Source: an uncultured Selenomonadales bacterium (GTDB taxonomy: Bacteria > Bacillota > Negativicutes > Selenomonadales > Selenomonadaceae). Taken from it: DNA of 54,552 bases. The notes under the pieces were generated by a model that was not told where the DNA came from, did no database searches, and saw only the letters and a program-made list of their open reading frames with translations. Shown in pieces: positions 26,719-36,209 of the stretch (position 1 is the stretch's first letter; the number at the start of each line of letters is the position of its first letter). Location: contig CAMJMR010000013.1 in the NCBI GenBank assembly GCA_946407095.1, positions 1 to 54,552 of the forward strand, read 5' to 3'. The translations under genes and the position numbers were made by a program.

Positions 26719-27537
26719 ATGAAGAAATTTTTAACTGCTACCTTGTTGGCGGGGGCGATGCTGTTCAATACCGCGTCGACGACAATGGCGGCTCCCGCGC
26801 AGGACAGGGAAACCGTTTATCAAGTCGCGCTGTTGCAATCGCTGACGCTCGGCTACTTCAACGACGTTGTCACGGTCAAAGAGCTGAAAACTCACGGCGA
26901 TACGGGCATAGGCACCTTTGAAGGGCTCGACGGCGAAATGATTGTCCTTGACGGCGTCGTCTACCGCGCCAATCAAAACTGCAAGATTAACGTCGTCGCC
27001 GACAAAGTCCGCGTGCCCTTCTGCAACGTCACGTTCTTTGAGAAAGATTTTTCCGTCAAGCTCCGCAACGTCTCGGACAAAAACGCGCTCGAAAGCATTT
27101 TGAACGCCGAAGTCAACAAGCGCGGGACAAACAGCTTCTACATGGTAAAAATCCCCGCCACGTTCAACGAAATCCTTATCCGCAGCGAAAAGGGACAAGT
27201 TGAGCCCTATCCGACGCTCGTTGAGGCTTTGCAGGCCACGCAAAAGGAATGCACTTTCCAAAACATCAAAGGCACGCTCGCCGGCTTGTATTGCCCCGCG
27301 TTCATGAGTTCGCTCAATGCGGCGGGCTGGCACTTCCATTTCGTATCCGACGACAAAAAAGTTGGAGGACACGTCCTCGGTTTGCACCTAGAGAGCGGCG
27401 AAGCGCAATTCGACAAGACCGACGCCTTCGACATGGTTTTGCCGAAGACCGACAAATTTAACGCGCTGAACTTCGACAAAGACTTGAAGGAAGACATTCG
27501 CAAGGCTGAGCAGGGCAACTATCAAGGAGGCAAATAG
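26719..27537 (+). CDS. budA: Alpha-acetolactate decarboxylase, copy 2, with signal peptide
   Basis: The same family as 25718-26530: YQVALLQSLTLGYFNDVV, GDTGIGTFEGLDGEM, GLYCPAFMSSLNAAGWHF and the GGHVLGL zinc region. It too has a signal peptide (MKKFLTATLLAGAMLFNTAS). Differences from copy 1 cluster in short patches, such as VVADKVRVPFCNV against VVKDSVRVPFSNV, and the C-terminus ends GNYQGGK rather than DSVKK. All zinc-site residues are kept in both, so both may be active. AGGAGG precedes the ATG. A modular repeat lies between its stop and gatA. Confidence 0.9.
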   Translation: MKKFLTATLLAGAMLFNTASTTMAAPAQDRETVYQVALLQSLTLGYFNDVVTVKELKTHGDTGIGTFEGLDGEMIVLDGVVYRANQNCKINVVADKVRVPFCNVTFFEKDFSVKLRNVSDKNALESILNAEVNKRGTNSFYMVKIPATFNEILIRSEKGQVEPYPTLVEALQATQKECTFQNIKGTLAGLYCPAFMSSLNAAGWHFHFVSDDKKVGGHVLGLHLESGEAQFDKTDAFDMVLPKTDKFNALNFDKDLKEDIRKAEQGNYQGGK

Positions 27538-27538
27538 C

Positions 27539-27648
27539 AACGTGACGGCCACTTTAGAAGTGGCGGAACAGGTAGCGCGTCTTGCTACTCGTGATTCAAA
27601 GGTAATCGCCGCGTCCATACGCAGCGCCGGCGCATTGTTAGCCCGTAA
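27539..27648 (-). repeat. Modular intergenic repeat, copy 8
   Basis: On the minus strand: GGGCTAACAATGCGCC, GCGTATGGACGCGGCGATTA, GACGCGCTACCTGTTCC, then a CCACTTCTAAAGTGG hairpin and GTCACGTTGC. Both head types (GCAACGTGACG and the CnGCTTnnAAGnG hairpin) occur side by side here. Confidence 0.75.
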
Positions 27649-27669
27649 TTTTAGGAGGGGAAAATAATT

Positions 27670-29103
27670 TTGGCTCTACACGATAAAACAGCGCATGAAC
27701 TTCACGAACTGTTACAGACCAAACAAATTTCGGCGGCGGAATTGACTGCCGATATTTTTTCGCGCGTCGACGCGGCGGAAGACAAAATCGGCGCGTATCT
27801 TACACTCACTCGCGAAAAGGCACTTGCCGACGCAAAAGCCGTCGATGAAAAAATTTCTCGCGGCGAAAAAATTTTTCCGCTTGAGGGCATTCCCTGCGCG
27901 GTCAAGGACAACATCTGCACCAAGGGCATAAAGACGACGTGCGCGTCGAAAATCCTTGAGAACTTCATCCCGCCCTACGACGCCACCGCTTACAAGAAAC
28001 TCGCCGCGCAAAATCCGATTCTGATTGGCAAGGCTAACCTTGACGAATTCGCGATGGGCGGCTCGACCGAAAATTCCGCCTACCACGTCACGCGCAACCC
28101 CCACGACTTGGAACGCGTGCCCGGCGGCAGTTCGGGCGGCAGTGCTGCGGCAGTGGCGGGCGGCGAAGCTGTTTTCGCGCTCGGCTCCGACACGGGCGGC
28201 TCCATTCGTCAACCGGCAAGTTTTTGCGGCGTCGTCGGGTTCAAGCCCACTTACGGACGCGTGTCAAGATACGGGCTGGTAGCCTTCGCCTCGTCGCTCG
28301 ACCAGATTGGTCCTTTGACGCGTGACGTGACCGACTGCGCCCTCGTCCTCAACGCCATTTGCGGACTCGACGATATGGATTCGACCTCGACCGCCGCGCA
28401 GGTTCCCGACTTCACCAAATCACTCGTCGCCGACGTTAAGGGCTTGAAAATCGGCTTGCCCGCAGAATATTTCGTTAAGGGTATCGACGCCGAAGTTGAA
28501 GCCGCCGTTCGCCGCGTCGCGAAGGAATACGAAAAGCTCGGCGCAGAAATTGTCGAAGTCAGCTTGCCGCACACCGAATACGCCATTTCGACCTACTACC
28601 TTATCGCGCCCGCCGAAGCCGCCACGAATCTTGAACGCTACGACGGCGTCAGCTACGGAGCTCGCGTCGACGGCGCGGACGTCGTAGAAATGATGACGAA
28701 CACTCGCACAGAAAAATTCGGCGCGGAAGTCAAGCGGCGCATCATGATTGGCAACTACGCCTTGAGCGCGGGCTACTACGACGCTTATTACCTTAAGGCG
28801 TTGAAAGTTCGCACGCTGATTCAAAAAGATTTTGTCGACGCGTTCAAGACGGTTGATTTGATTTTGACGCCGACGACGCCCAATGCCGCGTTCAAGCTCG
28901 GCGAAATGACTGCCGACCCGTTGACGATGTATCTGCAAGACGTTTGCACCGTGCCCGTGAATATCGCGGGCTTGCCGGGCATTTCGGTTCCTTGCGGCGT
29001 CAACAGTCAAAATCTCCCGCTTGGTTTTCAGCTTATCGGCAAAGCTCTGGACGAGGCGACGATTTTGCGGGCAGCCTTCGCCTATGAACAGATTTCCGAT
29101 TGA
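27670..29103 (+). CDS. gatA: Asp-tRNA(Asn)/Glu-tRNA(Gln) amidotransferase subunit GatA
   Basis: GatA hydrolyses glutamine and passes ammonia to GatB for tRNA-dependent Gln or Asn formation. It has the amidase catalytic set: Lys in AVKDNI near residue 78, the Gly/Ser-rich [15 protein letters not shown] around 155-165, and [18 protein letters not shown] with the second Ser. Length of 477 is normal. The TTG start follows TAGGAGGGG at a usual distance. It is displaced from gatC by two budA copies and a repeat, and a piece of its 5' end is duplicated at 26596-26635. Confidence 0.96.
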   Translation: MALHDKTAHELHELLQTKQISAAELTADIFSRVDAAEDKIGAYLTLTREKALADAKAVDEKISRGEKIFPLEGIPCAVKDNICTKGIKTTCASKILENFIPPYDATAYKKLAAQNPILIGKANLDEFAMGGSTENSAYHVTRNPHDLERVPGGSSGGSAAAVAGGEAVFALGSDTGGSIRQPASFCGVVGFKPTYGRVSRYGLVAFASSLDQIGPLTRDVTDCALVLNAICGLDDMDSTSTAAQVPDFTKSLVADVKGLKIGLPAEYFVKGIDAEVEAAVRRVAKEYEKLGAEIVEVSLPHTEYAISTYYLIAPAEAATNLERYDGVSYGARVDGADVVEMMTNTRTEKFGAEVKRRIMIGNYALSAGYYDAYYLKALKVRTLIQKDFVDAFKTVDLILTPTTPNAAFKLGEMTADPLTMYLQDVCTVPVNIAGLPGISVPCGVNSQNLPLGFQLIGKALDEATILRAAFAYEQISD

Positions 29104-29179
29104 CTTTTGCCGCCATAAAAGATATATTTCAGCTGTAACTGCCACATTGAAAACAAAAAAATTTTGGGAGTGAAGGTTG

Positions 29180-29476
29180 ATGAATAAAGAACAGCTTGCA
29201 AAAATGATTGCAGAAAAAATCGATTCGGCAATGCAGACGAGCGAGCACCCGAAAAAATTTTTTATCACGGAAAACGGACGCGGCGTAGTGGACGGCGGCG
29301 ACCTTTACAACGCAGTGCTCAAGGACGTGTTGGGCGTCGTATCGGTTGCGTTGGCGGACATCTTTGCGGAACTGATGACGGCACCGGCTCCCGCGCCCGC
29401 CAAGGCACCCGAAAAAGCCGCTCCTGCGCCCGCCAAACCGGCCGATAAGCCCGCACGCGCCTCGGCAAAAAAATAA
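29180..29476 (+). CDS. Small protein with Ala/Pro/Lys-rich tail
   Basis: The first 65 residues look globular and helical (MNKEQLAKMIAEKIDSAMQT, then FFITENGRGVVDGGDLYNAV). The last 35 are a low-complexity tail built of APAPAKAPEKAA-like units and ends in KK. Such tails occur in DNA- or RNA-binding proteins and in histone-like proteins, but no known family is evident. ATG 29180 follows GGGAG; TTG 29177 is adjacent. A terminator follows at once, so it is a single gene or the end of the gat unit. Confidence 0.6.
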   Translation: MNKEQLAKMIAEKIDSAMQTSEHPKKFFITENGRGVVDGGDLYNAVLKDVLGVVSVALADIFAELMTAPAPAPAKAPEKAAPAPAKPADKPARASAKK

Positions 29477-29498
29477 TTCGGCTTGAAAATTTTTGAGG

Positions 29499-29531
29499 CG
29501 ATTCCGCTCTGCGCGGAGTCGTTTTCTTTTT
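29499..29531 (+). terminator. Terminator before lysC
   Basis: CGATTCCGC pairs with GCGGAGTCG (nine pairs) and TTTTCTTTTT follows. Confidence 0.85.
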
Positions 29532-29557
29532 GACCCGGAAAAATTTTCTGCTACAAT
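29530..29557 (+). promoter_or_regulatory. Sigma-A-type promoter of lysC
   Basis: TTGACC, 16 bases, then TACAAT. No lysine riboswitch is visible in the short leader of about 40 bases. Confidence 0.7.
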
Positions 29558-29604
29558 GGCTTCAAAACGAAAACTCTTGAGCTGTACGAAGGAGGATTGA
29601 AAAC

Positions 29605-30840
29605 ATGGCTCTTGTCGTAAAAAAATTCGGCGGCTCTTCGGTTGCCACGACCGATAAGATTTTGGCAGTGGCGCAAAGAATCCTTGACGAAAAAAAGCCC
29701 GAAGACAAAATCGTCGTGGTGGTCTCGGCAATGGGCAAGACGACCGACAACTTGATTGCGTTGGCGGGCGGCATCGACGCGCAACCCTACAAGGTGGACT
29801 ATCTGCGCGAACTGGATATGCTTTTGACGACGGGCGAACAAGTTTCAATCGCGTTGTTGGCTATGGCGTTCAAAAAGTTGGGGCAGCCCGCCGTTTCCTT
29901 GACGGGCGCGCAAGTCGGCATGAGGACGAACTCCGTCCACACGAAGGGCAGAATTTTGGGGATAAAGCCCAAGCGCGTGCACGACGAACTAAACAAGGGC
30001 AACGTCGTGGTAGTGGCGGGCTTCCAAGGCGCGGACGAACTCGGCGACCCCGTGACGCTCGGACGCGGCGGCTCCGATACCTCGGCAGTGGCATTGGCGG
30101 GCGCGCTAAAAGCCGACGAATGCGAAATTTTCACCGACGTCGACGGCGTTTACTCGGCTGACCCTCGGCTCGTCAAACATGCTCGCAAGATGAAAGAAAT
30201 TACCTATTACGAAATGTTGGAAATGGCTCGGCTCGGCGCAGGCGTCATGCAACCGCGCTCGGTGGAAATGGGGCAGTTCTTCAACATTCCCATTCACGTC
30301 CGCTCGACTTTCACAAAAGACGCGGGCACGATTATCAGGGAGGATTACACAGTGGAGGAAAAAGATTTTGAGATTCGCGGCGTGGCTCACGACATGAAGG
30401 TTGCCAAAATTTCCGTCATCGGCGTCCCGAACAATCCCGGCGTCGCTTACACGCTTTTCAACGCCCTGGCCGCCGCCAACATCGACGTCGATATGATTGT
30501 TCAGAGCATTCGCAACATCGACAGGAACATTAACGATATCGTCTTCACGATTAACCTCAACGATTTGCCCGAAGCGAAAAAGGTTATCGGCACTACCAGC
30601 GAAAAGATTAACGCGGCGTCCGTGCTCGTCGAAGAGGATATGGCGAAGGTCTCAATCGTGGGCGCGGGCATGTTGGGCAGCCCCGGCGTAGCGGCTCGCA
30701 TGTTCGGCGCGCTCGCCCGCGCAGATGTCAACATTGACATTATCAGCACGTCGGAGATTAGCGTTTCGTGCTTGGTCAAAGGCTCGCAGGTCACAGAGGC
30801 TGTCAACAGCATTCACGATGAATTTTTCCCCGACAAATAA
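29605..30840 (+). CDS. lysC: Aspartate kinase
   Basis: The first enzyme of the lysine, threonine and methionine branch; it phosphorylates aspartate. ALVVKKFGGSSVATTDKI is the ATP-binding amino-acid-kinase start, and TLGRGGSDTSAVALAGAL the substrate site. Two ACT domains form the C-terminal regulatory part (VIGVPNNPGVAYTLFNAL, then VSIVGAGMLGSPGVAARM). A tandem-ACT enzyme of about 410 residues is the monofunctional, feedback-controlled class. AAGGAGG precedes the ATG. It has its own promoter, and a MITE-like repeat follows the stop. Confidence 0.96.
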   Translation: MALVVKKFGGSSVATTDKILAVAQRILDEKKPEDKIVVVVSAMGKTTDNLIALAGGIDAQPYKVDYLRELDMLLTTGEQVSIALLAMAFKKLGQPAVSLTGAQVGMRTNSVHTKGRILGIKPKRVHDELNKGNVVVVAGFQGADELGDPVTLGRGGSDTSAVALAGALKADECEIFTDVDGVYSADPRLVKHARKMKEITYYEMLEMARLGAGVMQPRSVEMGQFFNIPIHVRSTFTKDAGTIIREDYTVEEKDFEIRGVAHDMKVAKISVIGVPNNPGVAYTLFNALAAANIDVDMIVQSIRNIDRNINDIVFTINLNDLPEAKKVIGTTSEKINAASVLVEEDMAKVSIVGAGMLGSPGVAARMFGALARADVNIDIISTSEISVSCLVKGSQVTEAVNSIHDEFFPDK

Positions 30841-30852
30841 TCGGAGAACAAC

Positions 30853-31091
30853 TGACGCGCAATTTTGGGCGCGCATGGACGCGCGCCCGCCCGCGGCTTG
30901 TTGCGTGATGCAACAAAGCGGGCACTGTCGGCTTTGGATAGCGCGGACACTTCGTCGACGACAACGTAACGCCCCTGCGAGGTGCCTTTTCTTTTTGCTA
31001 CTTTTTCTTTGGGCACGCAAAGAAAAAGTTGATGCTGAATACAAAAGTTATTGAACCGCTAAATCGGAGCCGCCAACTCAATTTATTAACA
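30853..31091 (+). repeat. MITE-like element, copy C
   Basis: GGGCGCGCATGGACGCGCGCCC at the left, a hairpin AACTTTTTCTTT / AAAGAAAAAGTT in the middle, and CAATTTATTAACAG at the right, a diverged terminal repeat. TCGGAGA occurs on both flanks (30841 and 31104 areas), which could be a seven-base target duplication. Confidence 0.65.
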
Positions 31092-31114
31092 GCCCTTGCT
31101 TCGGAGATTCGATT

Positions 31115-32008
31115 ATGAAAATTTACGACTGCTTCACCTTCTTCAACGAGTTTGAACTGTTGGAGCTTAGGCTTGCAAGCTTGTGGGATGTCGTCGACCG
31201 CTTCGTTATCGTCGAGGCCGACAAAACTCACGCCAACGCGCCCAAGCCCTTCAACTTCTATGAAAACCTTCGCGCCTACGAAAAATATCTGCCGAAAATC
31301 GAATACGTCATGGATTCTTCGGTCGTGCCCTACAAGGGCGTGGGCGATTGGTCAATCGAAAACCATCAGCGCAACAGCATCATGCAGGGCTTGACGAACG
31401 CCGCGCCCGACGATTTGATTATGATCAGCGACGCCGACGAATTCCCCGACCCCGCGATAATCAAGACGATTCGCGAAAGCTTCACCGACAAAACCAAGCG
31501 CGTCGACCTGGTTGCCTTCTACGACACCGCGCCCTACACGCGCGGCAAGCTCGTCCCGTTTCATTGCGGCATGAGAATCAGCGACTTCCTGAACTTGAGC
31601 CCGATAAGTTTTCATCTGCGCTCGTATCTGTATTACTTCGATTGGAAGTCAAAGCTGCCGTGCGAAGGAACTTCTCTTTGCAAGTTCAAGCATTTGAAGT
31701 CACCGCAAGCCTTGCGCGATGCCCGAAAGAGTTTGCCCAGAATTTTGAACGGCGGCTGGCATTTTTCCTACATGGGCGGCGTGAAACGTATCACAGAGAA
31801 AATGCAGGCGGCGGTCGAGGACGTGGAGCTTTTTCACGAAAACAAAAAGTATCTGGACAAAGCCTTCGTGGAGGAAGCTATGGCGAACGGAAAATATTTC
31901 CATACGGCTGCGAAGTTTGTCCCTTGCGACGTCAGCGAAATTAAATTGCCCGCGCTGAAGGACTTTCTCAAAAAATATCCGCACTTCGTCAAGGGCAAGA
32001 ATACTTGA
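31115..32008 (+). CDS. GT17-family glycosyltransferase-like protein
   Basis: A soluble protein of 297 residues. The family signature is at the start: YDCFTFFNEFELLELRLASL, then FVIVEADKTHANAPKP. A DxD-like metal site is at MISDADEFPDP. Known GT17 enzymes add GlcNAc to mannose on glycans in eukaryotes; bacterial relatives are found in polysaccharide contexts but their sugars are mostly uncharacterised. Substrate therefore remains open. No RBS is strong (CGGAG at about 31104). It stands alone between lysC and an aminotransferase, not in a sugar cluster. Confidence 0.82.
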   Translation: MKIYDCFTFFNEFELLELRLASLWDVVDRFVIVEADKTHANAPKPFNFYENLRAYEKYLPKIEYVMDSSVVPYKGVGDWSIENHQRNSIMQGLTNAAPDDLIMISDADEFPDPAIIKTIRESFTDKTKRVDLVAFYDTAPYTRGKLVPFHCGMRISDFLNLSPISFHLRSYLYYFDWKSKLPCEGTSLCKFKHLKSPQALRDARKSLPRILNGGWHFSYMGGVKRITEKMQAAVEDVELFHENKKYLDKAFVEEAMANGKYFHTAAKFVPCDVSEIKLPALKDFLKKYPHFVKGKNT

Positions 32009-32026
32009 ATACATTTACCGAAAGCC

Positions 32027-32055
32027 TTTCCTAAAGCGACGCGAACGGTTATAAT
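32027..32055 (+). promoter_or_regulatory. Probable promoter of the aminotransferase gene
   Basis: A perfect TATAAT lies 17 bases after a weak TTTCCT. Confidence 0.5.
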
Positions 32056-32089
32056 CGGCGTCGACGAAATTTAGGGAGGCTTTTTTATT

Positions 32090-33310
32090 ATGACAGCAAC
32101 ACACGCGGCAGGCAGGAAGCTCAAGGACGCCATCTTCGACGCGAACCAGGCTTGCAACGAGGCGATAAAAATTCACGGGGCGGAGGCGGTCACCAATGCG
32201 ACAATCGGCGTGGTGCTCGACGACAGCGGCAAGCTTGTGACGTTGCCGACCGTCGAAAAAACTTTTCGCGCCATGGACTTTTCGGAGCTGGTTGCCTACG
32301 CGCCGATTTCGGGTCTGCCCGCTTACCTCGACGCCGTGACGGCTTTGACCTTCGCCGACAACAAACCCGACGCACACTTCGGAGCGGTGGCGACGGCGGG
32401 CGGCACCGGAGCGATTCACCACGCTATTGCCAACTACGCCGAACGCGGCGACGCCGTCTTGACTTCCGATTGGCGCTGGGGCACTTACGACATAATCTGC
32501 AACGAGACCGGCAAGCGGCTTGAGACGTTTAAGCTGTTCGACGACGCGCTGAACTTCAACATTGCCGACTTCGCCGTTAAGGTTGACGCGCTGCTGAAGA
32601 ATCAAAGCTCTTTGCTCGTGATAATCAACAGCCCCGCCCACAATCCGACGGGCTACGCGCTAAGCCTCGACGAATGGGACAAAGTTCTTGCCGTCCTCAA
32701 CGCGCAGGTCGACGCGGGCAAAAAAATTTCGTTGCTGGTCGACATTGCCTACATTGACTTCGCGGGCGAAAAGAATTCGACGCGGGCTTTCATGCGCAAG
32801 TTCGGCGGCTTGCCCGAAAATCTTTTCGTGATGATTTCGTTCAGCATGTCGAAGAGCTACACGTTTTACGGTCAGCGGACAGGCGCGCTTATCGGCGTGT
32901 CGTCGAGCGAAAAGGTTATCGACGAGTTCAAAGACGTGAACAAGTATTCGAGCCGCGCAGCTTGGTCGAATGTCAATCGCGGGGCTCAAGCGTTGCTTGT
33001 CAAGCTGAATGCCGACAAAGACCTCCTGCCGATTTACGAGGCCGAACGCTCCGAGCTTTACCGAATGGTCAAACGCCGCGCAGATGTTTTCGTCGACGAG
33101 GCGCAGGCTTGCGGGCTAAGGATTGTGCCGTACAAGGGCGGCTTCTTCATAGCGATACCCGCCGACAATCCCGCCGCCGTTTGCCGAAAACTGCACGACG
33201 ATTTGATTTTCGCCGTCCCGCTCAAGCTTGGCATTCGGGTTGCGGCTTGTTCGACTTCCTTCGAGAAAATGCACGGGCTCGCAGAAAAAATCCTTCGCGC
33301 CATGAAATAA
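32090..33310 (+). CDS. Class I pyridoxal-phosphate aminotransferase (aromatic/aspartate type)
   Basis: A 406-residue fold-type I aminotransferase. Motifs are INSPAHNPTGYALSLDEW with the NPTG loop, SFSMSKSYTFYGQRTGAL with the PLP-binding Lys in SMSKS, and a final Arg-carboxylate region GIRVAACSTSF. The substrate pocket is most like aspartate or aromatic aminotransferases; with aroF and tyrA elsewhere in the window it could complete tyrosine or phenylalanine synthesis, but that is inference. GGGAGG precedes the ATG. It has a promoter of its own and ends at a bidirectional terminator. Confidence 0.88.
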   Translation: MTATHAAGRKLKDAIFDANQACNEAIKIHGAEAVTNATIGVVLDDSGKLVTLPTVEKTFRAMDFSELVAYAPISGLPAYLDAVTALTFADNKPDAHFGAVATAGGTGAIHHAIANYAERGDAVLTSDWRWGTYDIICNETGKRLETFKLFDDALNFNIADFAVKVDALLKNQSSLLVIINSPAHNPTGYALSLDEWDKVLAVLNAQVDAGKKISLLVDIAYIDFAGEKNSTRAFMRKFGGLPENLFVMISFSMSKSYTFYGQRTGALIGVSSSEKVIDEFKDVNKYSSRAAWSNVNRGAQALLVKLNADKDLLPIYEAERSELYRMVKRRADVFVDEAQACGLRIVPYKGGFFIAIPADNPAAVCRKLHDDLIFAVPLKLGIRVAACSTSFEKMHGLAEKILRAMK

Positions 33311-33321
33311 ACTTTGCAGGC

Positions 33322-33360
33322 AAAAAAATTACCCTCCCAAAGCACGGGAGGGATTTTTTT
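33322..33360. terminator. Bidirectional terminator between converging genes
   Basis: CCCTCCC and GGGAGGG are perfect inverted arms, with a T run on each strand. It serves both the aminotransferase and the PRD regulator. Confidence 0.85.
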
Positions 33361-33362
33361 GT

Positions 33363-35456
33363 TCACATCAGCTCTTTGTACTTCGCCTTGTAAAAGTCTT
33401 CAAAGATTTTCAGCAGTTCGCGATGAATTTCTGCGCCGTCGCCCTCGTGAAGAATTTCGATAAAGCCCCAGCGGTCAAGCAGAATCGACGCGATATGCCC
33501 AATCGTTTCAAGCGTGTATTCGTCGGCGTCCTGCGCGGCAAGCAAAACAATCGCCGTGCGGACGACTTCGCCGCCGTCAGGGTAAATCAGTTCGTTGCCC
33601 AGCTGAAGGATGCCGAACGCCGCAGTTTTAATCGCCGCGCTCTTGCAGTGCAAAAGAATCATGTGCCGCCCGACAATCAGCGTCGAGCCCTGGTCTTCGC
33701 GCAAAAGCAGTTCTCTGGAAATTTCTGCGCGGCTTTGAGCGTCATGCCCCGCGAATTTCCCCGCAAGGTCGCAAGCTTCGTTGATGTTGGCAACGTTGTC
33801 GCGGACGTAAAAATAATTCGTCATCAGCTCCGCAATCGCCCGCCCGTAAGAATTCATCTTCGCCAGCCCTTCGATAAACGGCGGACGCGGCTCAAGCTCC
33901 TCTGCACTGCCAAGGAATTGTTTATTCTGCCGCGAAAGCTCGGCGTCGATTTTTTTCCTGTCCTCGGCAATCAGCGCGGCACTCACGACGACGACGGGGC
34001 AATCTGCGCGGGCAACGGGCACAGTCGCGATTATGAAGTCGAAATCCTTTGCGGCGATGTATTCGGCGGTAATTTCCAGAATCGGCACCTCGTCGACGAT
34101 TTGAATGGTCGGGAAGTTGGCGCGAAGTCTGCTTGCCAAAAGCCGCGAAGTTCCCATGCCCGTCGGACAGGCAACGACGACGCGGTGGACGGCGTGAAGA
34201 AATTTTTCGCTGTCGGACAACGCCGCGCCCAAATGCATTGCAATGTAAGCTATCTCCGAATCGGGTAACGGCTTGCCCGCCTCCGCTTCAACGTCGGCGA
34301 CGCATTGACGGGTCAGGCTCATAAGTTCGGGGTAGTGCTGTTGAATTTCGCCGAGTAGCGGGTTGCGAATGTCCATGTTCATTTTCATGCGGCTTATCGA
34401 CGGCGCAAGGTGATTGACAAGCCCCGCCAGCAAGCTTTGATTCTTTTCGATATCGCGCCCCGTGATTTTGGCGGCACGTTTCATAATCTTTCGCGCCAAC
34501 ATGACGAGGCGGTAATTATCCATCATCGAAATCGCGCCGAGGCTTGCCGAGCTGTAACGGCTGCGTGCGCCGAGGATGTGCATTGTTATGTAGCAAATTT
34601 CGCTTGCGGGCACTTCCATGTCCAAGGCCGCTGAAATTTTTTCGGCAAGCTTCGTTGCCGCCGTGAACTCACGACTGCCGCGCAGATTGGCGCAAGTCTG
34701 TTCGTCGATTGTAACAGCCTCGTGATTTTTGATTCGACGCACGGTCAGTGCCAAGTGGACGACCAGACCGATAAAGGCGTTGTCGGACAGCTTGTAGCCC
34801 AAATCGTTTTCAGTGACGCGAATCATTTGCTCAAGCCTGCGCCATTCGCCCGCGTCAATCAGTTCAAGCAGAAACTTCGACACTTGCGCAACGGAGGCGT
34901 CGTTTTCGTCGGGCAGACTGTCCTGCATAAGATTCAGCAGGCGTTCTTCGCCAACGTGCTCGTAAATGTAGCGGACAATCGCGCGGCGCAAATCGCGTTC
35001 GTCGCCCAGCAAACTCACGCCCAAGCCCGGCTTGCGCAAAAGTTTCAAGCCCTGTTCGCGAAACCACGGCTCCAACTTGTCCAGGTCGTTGCTTATCGTC
35101 GAATCGGTGACGTGCACGGCACTCGACAGCGCGAAAAGTTTTATCGGCTCGCGGCTCGACAAAAGCTTGCTGATAATGATTGAGCGGCGTTCGTTGGGCG
35201 AATACTCGCGCTTTTCGGCGGATTTGAGCTGTTTGGACAGGGCATAGCGTTTTACTTCGCTACCGACGACCAACAAGCCCGCGCCCGATTTTTTTTCCAA
35301 CAGCAAGCCGACCGACTTCAAAACCGCCTCGACTTTGGGCAACTGTCTGGAAACGGTTTTCGCGCTGACCGACAGCTTTGCCGCGATGTCCGCCGTCGTC
35401 CGAAATGAATTTTCTTGCAGGAGTAGCTTTAAAATGTCGCGTGTCCTTTGCTCCAC
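33363..35456 (-). CDS. PRD-containing transcription regulator with PTS EIIB/EIIA-like domains (BglG/MtlR type)
   Basis: The domain order is HTH_11 (residues 1-60), Mga-like HTH (85-165), PRD1 (about 185-290, LVVHLALTVRR), PRD2 (300-405, YIAMHLGAAL), EIIB-like (ACPTGMGTSRLL with the phospho-Cys) and EIIA-like (VGRHMILLHCKS). Such proteins switch sugar operons according to PTS phosphorylation. No PTS permease or sugar operon lies beside this gene; the target is elsewhere or distant. GTG 35456 follows GGGGGG by seven bases. The gene converges on the aminotransferase, and the terminator between them works for both. Confidence 0.9.
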   Translation of the reverse strand: MEQRTRDILKLLLQENSFRTTADIAAKLSVSAKTVSRQLPKVEAVLKSVGLLLEKKSGAGLLVVGSEVKRYALSKQLKSAEKREYSPNERRSIIISKLLSSREPIKLFALSSAVHVTDSTISNDLDKLEPWFREQGLKLLRKPGLGVSLLGDERDLRRAIVRYIYEHVGEERLLNLMQDSLPDENDASVAQVSKFLLELIDAGEWRRLEQMIRVTENDLGYKLSDNAFIGLVVHLALTVRRIKNHEAVTIDEQTCANLRGSREFTAATKLAEKISAALDMEVPASEICYITMHILGARSRYSSASLGAISMMDNYRLVMLARKIMKRAAKITGRDIEKNQSLLAGLVNHLAPSISRMKMNMDIRNPLLGEIQQHYPELMSLTRQCVADVEAEAGKPLPDSEIAYIAMHLGAALSDSEKFLHAVHRVVVACPTGMGTSRLLASRLRANFPTIQIVDEVPILEITAEYIAAKDFDFIIATVPVARADCPVVVVSAALIAEDRKKIDAELSRQNKQFLGSAEELEPRPPFIEGLAKMNSYGRAIAELMTNYFYVRDNVANINEACDLAGKFAGHDAQSRAEISRELLLREDQGSTLIVGRHMILLHCKSAAIKTAAFGILQLGNELIYPDGGEVVRTAIVLLAAQDADEYTLETIGHIASILLDRWGFIEILHEGDGAEIHRELLKIFEDFYKAKYKELM

Positions 35457-35564
35457 GTCAAGACCCCCCTAAGCGAAATTTCAACGCGAAAGATAGCACG
35501 CTTGCCGCGAAGTTTCAAGGCGTCAAAAACCGCCAAGCAAGCGGCGGGCTTTTTGCGATAAGCA

Positions 35565-35593
35565 TTGACATTGCGCGGGGTTTTTGTTATTAT
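35565..35593 (+). promoter_or_regulatory. Sigma-A-type promoter of tRNA-Ser
   Basis: A perfect TTGACA, 17 bases, then TATTAT; the tRNA begins 12 bases later. Confidence 0.8.
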
Positions 35594-35604
35594 CGCGGCG
35601 ATTT

Positions 35605-35693
<89 letters not shown>

Positions 35694-35765
35694 CAAGTCG
35701 ATAACGTTTTCTGAAATATATATTCGCCTTCGGGGCGATTATTTTTAGGGGAGGCGGCGATTTTT

Positions 35766-36194
35766 ATGGACGAGCAAGGAAAGTTGCGAATCCTCATAAC
35801 GGACGATTCGCGGCTGTTGCGCAAGAAACTGCGCGAAGAACTCGAGCGCCTTGGTTGCGAAGTCAGCGAAGCGGTCAACGGCAAAGAAGCTATAACTCTC
35901 GTTTTGGAGCAAGAACTCGACGGAATAATTTTAGATATCGTAATGCCGGTCGTGGGCGGCATTGAAGCATTGTCATTCATTCGCGAGGTTGCGCCCGATG
36001 TTCCCGTCGTCATGCTTAGTTCAATGGGCACGCCGCAAAAATTGATTCATTGCCTCAAAATGGGCGCGATAGATTTCATTCACAAACCCTACACCAGAGA
36101 ACAGATCATTCATACGGTCGAACGGCTTAAGCGGCTCAAATTCAAACGCCAGCAGAAAAGCACGGTTGCCGAGCCGACCGAAGGCAACATTTGA
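35766..36194 (+). CDS. Single-domain response regulator (CheY-like)
   Basis: A receiver of 142 residues with the acidic pair in ILITDDSRLLRKKL, the phosphorylation Asp in IILDIVMPVVGG near residue 59, a Ser at MLSSMGTP and the Lys in IHKPYTREQI. There is a 20-residue C-terminal tail (KRQQKSTVAEPTEGNI) but no DNA-binding domain, so it works through protein contacts, possibly CheY-like with the chemoreceptor at 20.8-22.5 kb. No sensor kinase is near. The cupin gene starts 15 bases downstream. Confidence 0.92.
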   Translation: MDEQGKLRILITDDSRLLRKKLREELERLGCEVSEAVNGKEAITLVLEQELDGIILDIVMPVVGGIEALSFIREVAPDVPVVMLSSMGTPQKLIHCLKMGAIDFIHKPYTREQIIHTVERLKRLKFKRQQKSTVAEPTEGNI

Positions 36195-36209
36195 TTGGGA
36201 GGAATTGAA

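Noticed and set aside
27702..29268. Minus-strand frames opposite gatA
   Set aside because: Shadows of gatA; no ribosome-binding sites or conserved motifs.
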